A stretch of DNA of 64,000 nucleotides from Phenylobacterium sp. (GTDB lineage: Bacteria; Pseudomonadota; Alphaproteobacteria; Caulobacterales; Caulobacteraceae): positions 1 through 64,000 of the forward strand of contig JAGOQB010000003.1 of assembly GCA_017991675.1 (NCBI GenBank). Direction: 5' to 3'. Below, one piece after another: positions 62,520-64,000 of this stretch. Made by a program: the position numbers and the translations under genes. The notes under the pieces were generated by a model that worked only from the letters and a program-made list of their open reading frames with translations, made no database searches and was not told where the DNA came from. Position 1 is the first letter of the stretch. The number at the start of each line of letters is the position of its first letter.

Positions 62520-63155
62520 TCAGGCCAGCACGGCTGAGCGCCGGCGCATGCGGATCGCGCCGCCCGCCAGGCCAAAGCCGGTGATCAGCATCGCCCAGGT
62601 CGCCGGCTCAGGCACCGCCGATCCGAGCTCATAGCTGAACTGAACACGACCGATGCGGCTGTCCGGCTCCGACCAGACGTCCGCCACGGCGGAGTCGTTC
62701 AAGGAGTGCTGGAAGCCCGAGCGGATAAGGGTGACGTCGTAGCCGCCGATCTGCGTCAGGTAGTTCGACGCGCCGTAGCTGTTGACTGAATCCCTCCAGC
62801 CGTAGACGCCGATGATATCTCCGGCCGCCACGCTGATGTTGGTGGAGATGAAGCCCGCCGTGGAGTTGTTCAGCCACTGCCCGAGGCTGCTAAAGTCGTT
62901 GGTCACGCCGGGATAGCCTGGCGGCGTGGTGGAATTGAAACGCACGATCTCGATCGACTGGGCGCCGGACGAGGCGTCCGTCGGCACGTAAACGCCCGTG
63001 ATGGTGAACGCGGTCGGCGCGGTGAAGTAGTAGCCGCGCGTGTAGCCGTTGAATGTGTCGGTCTGCGCCCCGACGTCGACGACGGCCGCCGCTGCGGGCA
63101 TGGCCACGGAAAATGCCGCCACGGCGGCCGCGATCGCGATGCTGGTGAACTTCAT
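62520..63155 (-). CDS. PEPxxWA-CTERM secreted protein
   Basis: The 211-residue protein has a signal peptide (TSIAIAAAVAAFSVAMPAAA), a beta-rich body (VDVGAQTDTFNGYTRGYYFTA, then GVYVPTDASSGAQSIEIVRF and SVAAGDIIGVYGWRDSVN) and the sorting tail VPEPATWAMLITGFGLAGG plus RMRRR. No known domain is recognised in the body. GGGGGGA stands before the ATG at 63155. The 119 bp beyond it hold no further gene. Confidence 0.88.
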   Translation of the reverse strand: MKFTSIAIAAAVAAFSVAMPAAAAVVDVGAQTDTFNGYTRGYYFTAPTAFTITGVYVPTDASSGAQSIEIVRFNSTTPPGYPGVTNDFSSLGQWLNNSTAGFISTNISVAAGDIIGVYGWRDSVNSYGASNYLTQIGGYDVTLIRSGFQHSLNDSAVADVWSEPDSRIGRVQFSYELGSAVPEPATWAMLITGFGLAGGAIRMRRRSAVLA

Positions 63156-63274
63156 GGATCCCCCCGGAAATGGTGGCGCCCATGACTTGGCGCTACCTGA
63201 GGTCGCGCTACAACCACCCCACCCGACTCGCAACCACATTCGCTGAATGCGGGTATTTTTGCAGGCAGCGGCGC

Positions 63275-64000
63275 TCAATAGCTCTTGGGCAGGCCGAGCA
63301 CCCGCTCGGCGATGTAGTTCATCACCATCTCGCGGCTGATCGGCGCGATGCGGGCGATCATCGCCTCGCGGAAGTAGCGCTCGACGTCGAATTCCTTGGC
63401 GTAGCCCATGCCGCCGTGGGCCAGCACCGCGGACTCGCAGGCATGGAACCCCGCCTCGCCGCCCAGGTACTTGGCCGCGTTGGCCTCGGCCCCGCATTCG
63501 CGTCCGGCGTCGAACAGCGCCGCGGCCTTGAACGCCATCAGGTTGGCGGCCTCCAGCTCGGCCCAGGATTTGGCCAGCGGATGGGCCACGCCCTGGTTCT
63601 GGCCGATCGGCCGGCCGAACACGACCCGCTCCTTGGCGTAGGTCGAGGCCCGCGCCAGCGCCGCGCGCCCCAGTCCCACCGCCTCGGCCGCAAACAGCAC
63701 CCGTTCGGGGTTCAGCCCATCGAGCAGATAGTAGAACCCGCGCCCCTCCTCGCCGATCAGGTCGCCGGCCGGAACCTCCAGGTTGTCGATGAAGACGCTG
63801 TTCGACTCGACCGCCTTACGGCCCATCTTCGGGATCACCGTCGCGCTGATCTTGCTGCGGTCGAAGTCGGTGTAGAACAGGCTCAGGCCCTCGGTCGGCT
63901 TCTTGACCTGATCCTTGGGCGTGGTCCGGGCGATGATCAGCATCTTGTTGGCGCGCTGGGCCATGGTGGTCCAAACCTTACGGCCCGAGATCACATAGCC
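63275..64000 (-). CDS. Acyl-CoA dehydrogenase family protein, C-terminal part (cut by window edge)
   Basis: The visible 241 codons (from GYVISGRKVWTTMAQ to the stop) belong to an FAD-dependent acyl-CoA dehydrogenase: the beta domain segment TMAQRANKMLIIARTTP, then ISATVIPKMGRKAVESNSV, and the C-terminal helical domain with ERVLFAAEAVGLGRAALARA and VLAHGGMGYAKEFDVERYFRE. The N-terminal domain and FAD-binding start lie outside the window. The enzyme oxidises acyl-CoA to enoyl-CoA in beta-oxidation; chain length is unknown. Confidence 0.93.
   Translation of the reverse strand, partial: GYVISGRKVWTTMAQRANKMLIIARTTPKDQVKKPTEGLSLFYTDFDRSKISATVIPKMGRKAVESNSVFIDNLEVPAGDLIGEEGRGFYYLLDGLNPERVLFAAEAVGLGRAALARASTYAKERVVFGRPIGQNQGVAHPLAKSWAELEAANLMAFKAAALFDAGRECGAEANAAKYLGGEAGFHACESAVLAHGGMGYAKEFDVERYFREAMIARIAPISREMVMNYIAERVLGLPKSY

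Overview
The window is GC-rich alphaproteobacterial chromosome, most likely Caulobacterales (Caulobacter or Phenylobacterium; I cannot fix the genus from sequence alone). The evidence is a Usg-family protein, two DUF2336 proteins, three secreted proteins with PEPxxWA-CTERM tails, a CtrA-like TTAA-N7-CTAA site, and the str and L11/L10/rpoBC translation and transcription genes clustered on one strand. No insertion sequence, prophage, CRISPR array or integrase is visible. Apart from truncated genes at both edges, I see no pseudogenes.

Positions 1-27,100 are dominated by minus-strand housekeeping genes. Read 5' to 3' on that strand they are tRNA-Tyr, tRNA-Gly, tuf, (a secreted lectin-crystallin gene and a lipoprotein gene inserted), tRNA-Trp, secE, nusG, rplK, rplA, (thiolase, enoyl-CoA hydratase, phosphoesterase, membrane protein inserted), rplJ, rplL, (AraC-type regulator, sterol-desaturase-family hydroxylase, usg inserted), rpoB, rpoC, (zinc-ribbon protein and a TonB-like protein inserted), rpsL, rpsG, fusA and a second tuf that runs off the left edge. 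The order is ancestral, but accessory genes and strong terminators break it into separate transcription units. The two tuf copies are almost identical up to their first codons and then diverge at once, as gene conversion would leave them.

Positions 27,100-42,150 hold accessory metabolism and transport: an rRNA methyltransferase (RlmB/TrmH), a TerC protein, ArsR, PhzF and an EamA exporter, MetG, a DUF486 protein, a four-gene polyamine ABC transporter (potFGHI order), an amidase with a diheme cytochrome c, a hemerythrin-like protein, an MHS-type MFS transporter, and a SugE/Gdx guanidinium exporter. Its leader contains two ACGR-loop hairpins typical of a guanidine-II (mini-ykkC) riboswitch. A tRNA-Thr follows.

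Positions 42,150-64,000 contain PEP-CTERM proteins, a YaiI/DUF188 protein, a lipoprotein cytochrome c, an RND efflux pump with its adaptor, a class II aldolase, glycerol kinase and a signalling block. That block holds two DUF2336 proteins, NAD kinase, an Hpt protein, a Nudix hydrolase and a hybrid histidine kinase. Beyond it are a CaiB-type CoA transferase, a lytic-transglycosylase-like protein with a CtrA-like site upstream, an aldo-keto reductase, a TonB protein, another PEP-CTERM protein and a truncated acyl-CoA dehydrogenase.

The observations I rate highest are the guanidine-II riboswitch before sugE, the tandem CVNH plus beta/gamma-crystallin secreted protein, the Hpt/hybrid-kinase/DUF2336 cluster, the abrupt end of tuf identity, and a two-copy hairpin repeat that supplies the stop codon of the gene before it. 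I did not find strong evidence for a wholly new multi-gene system.
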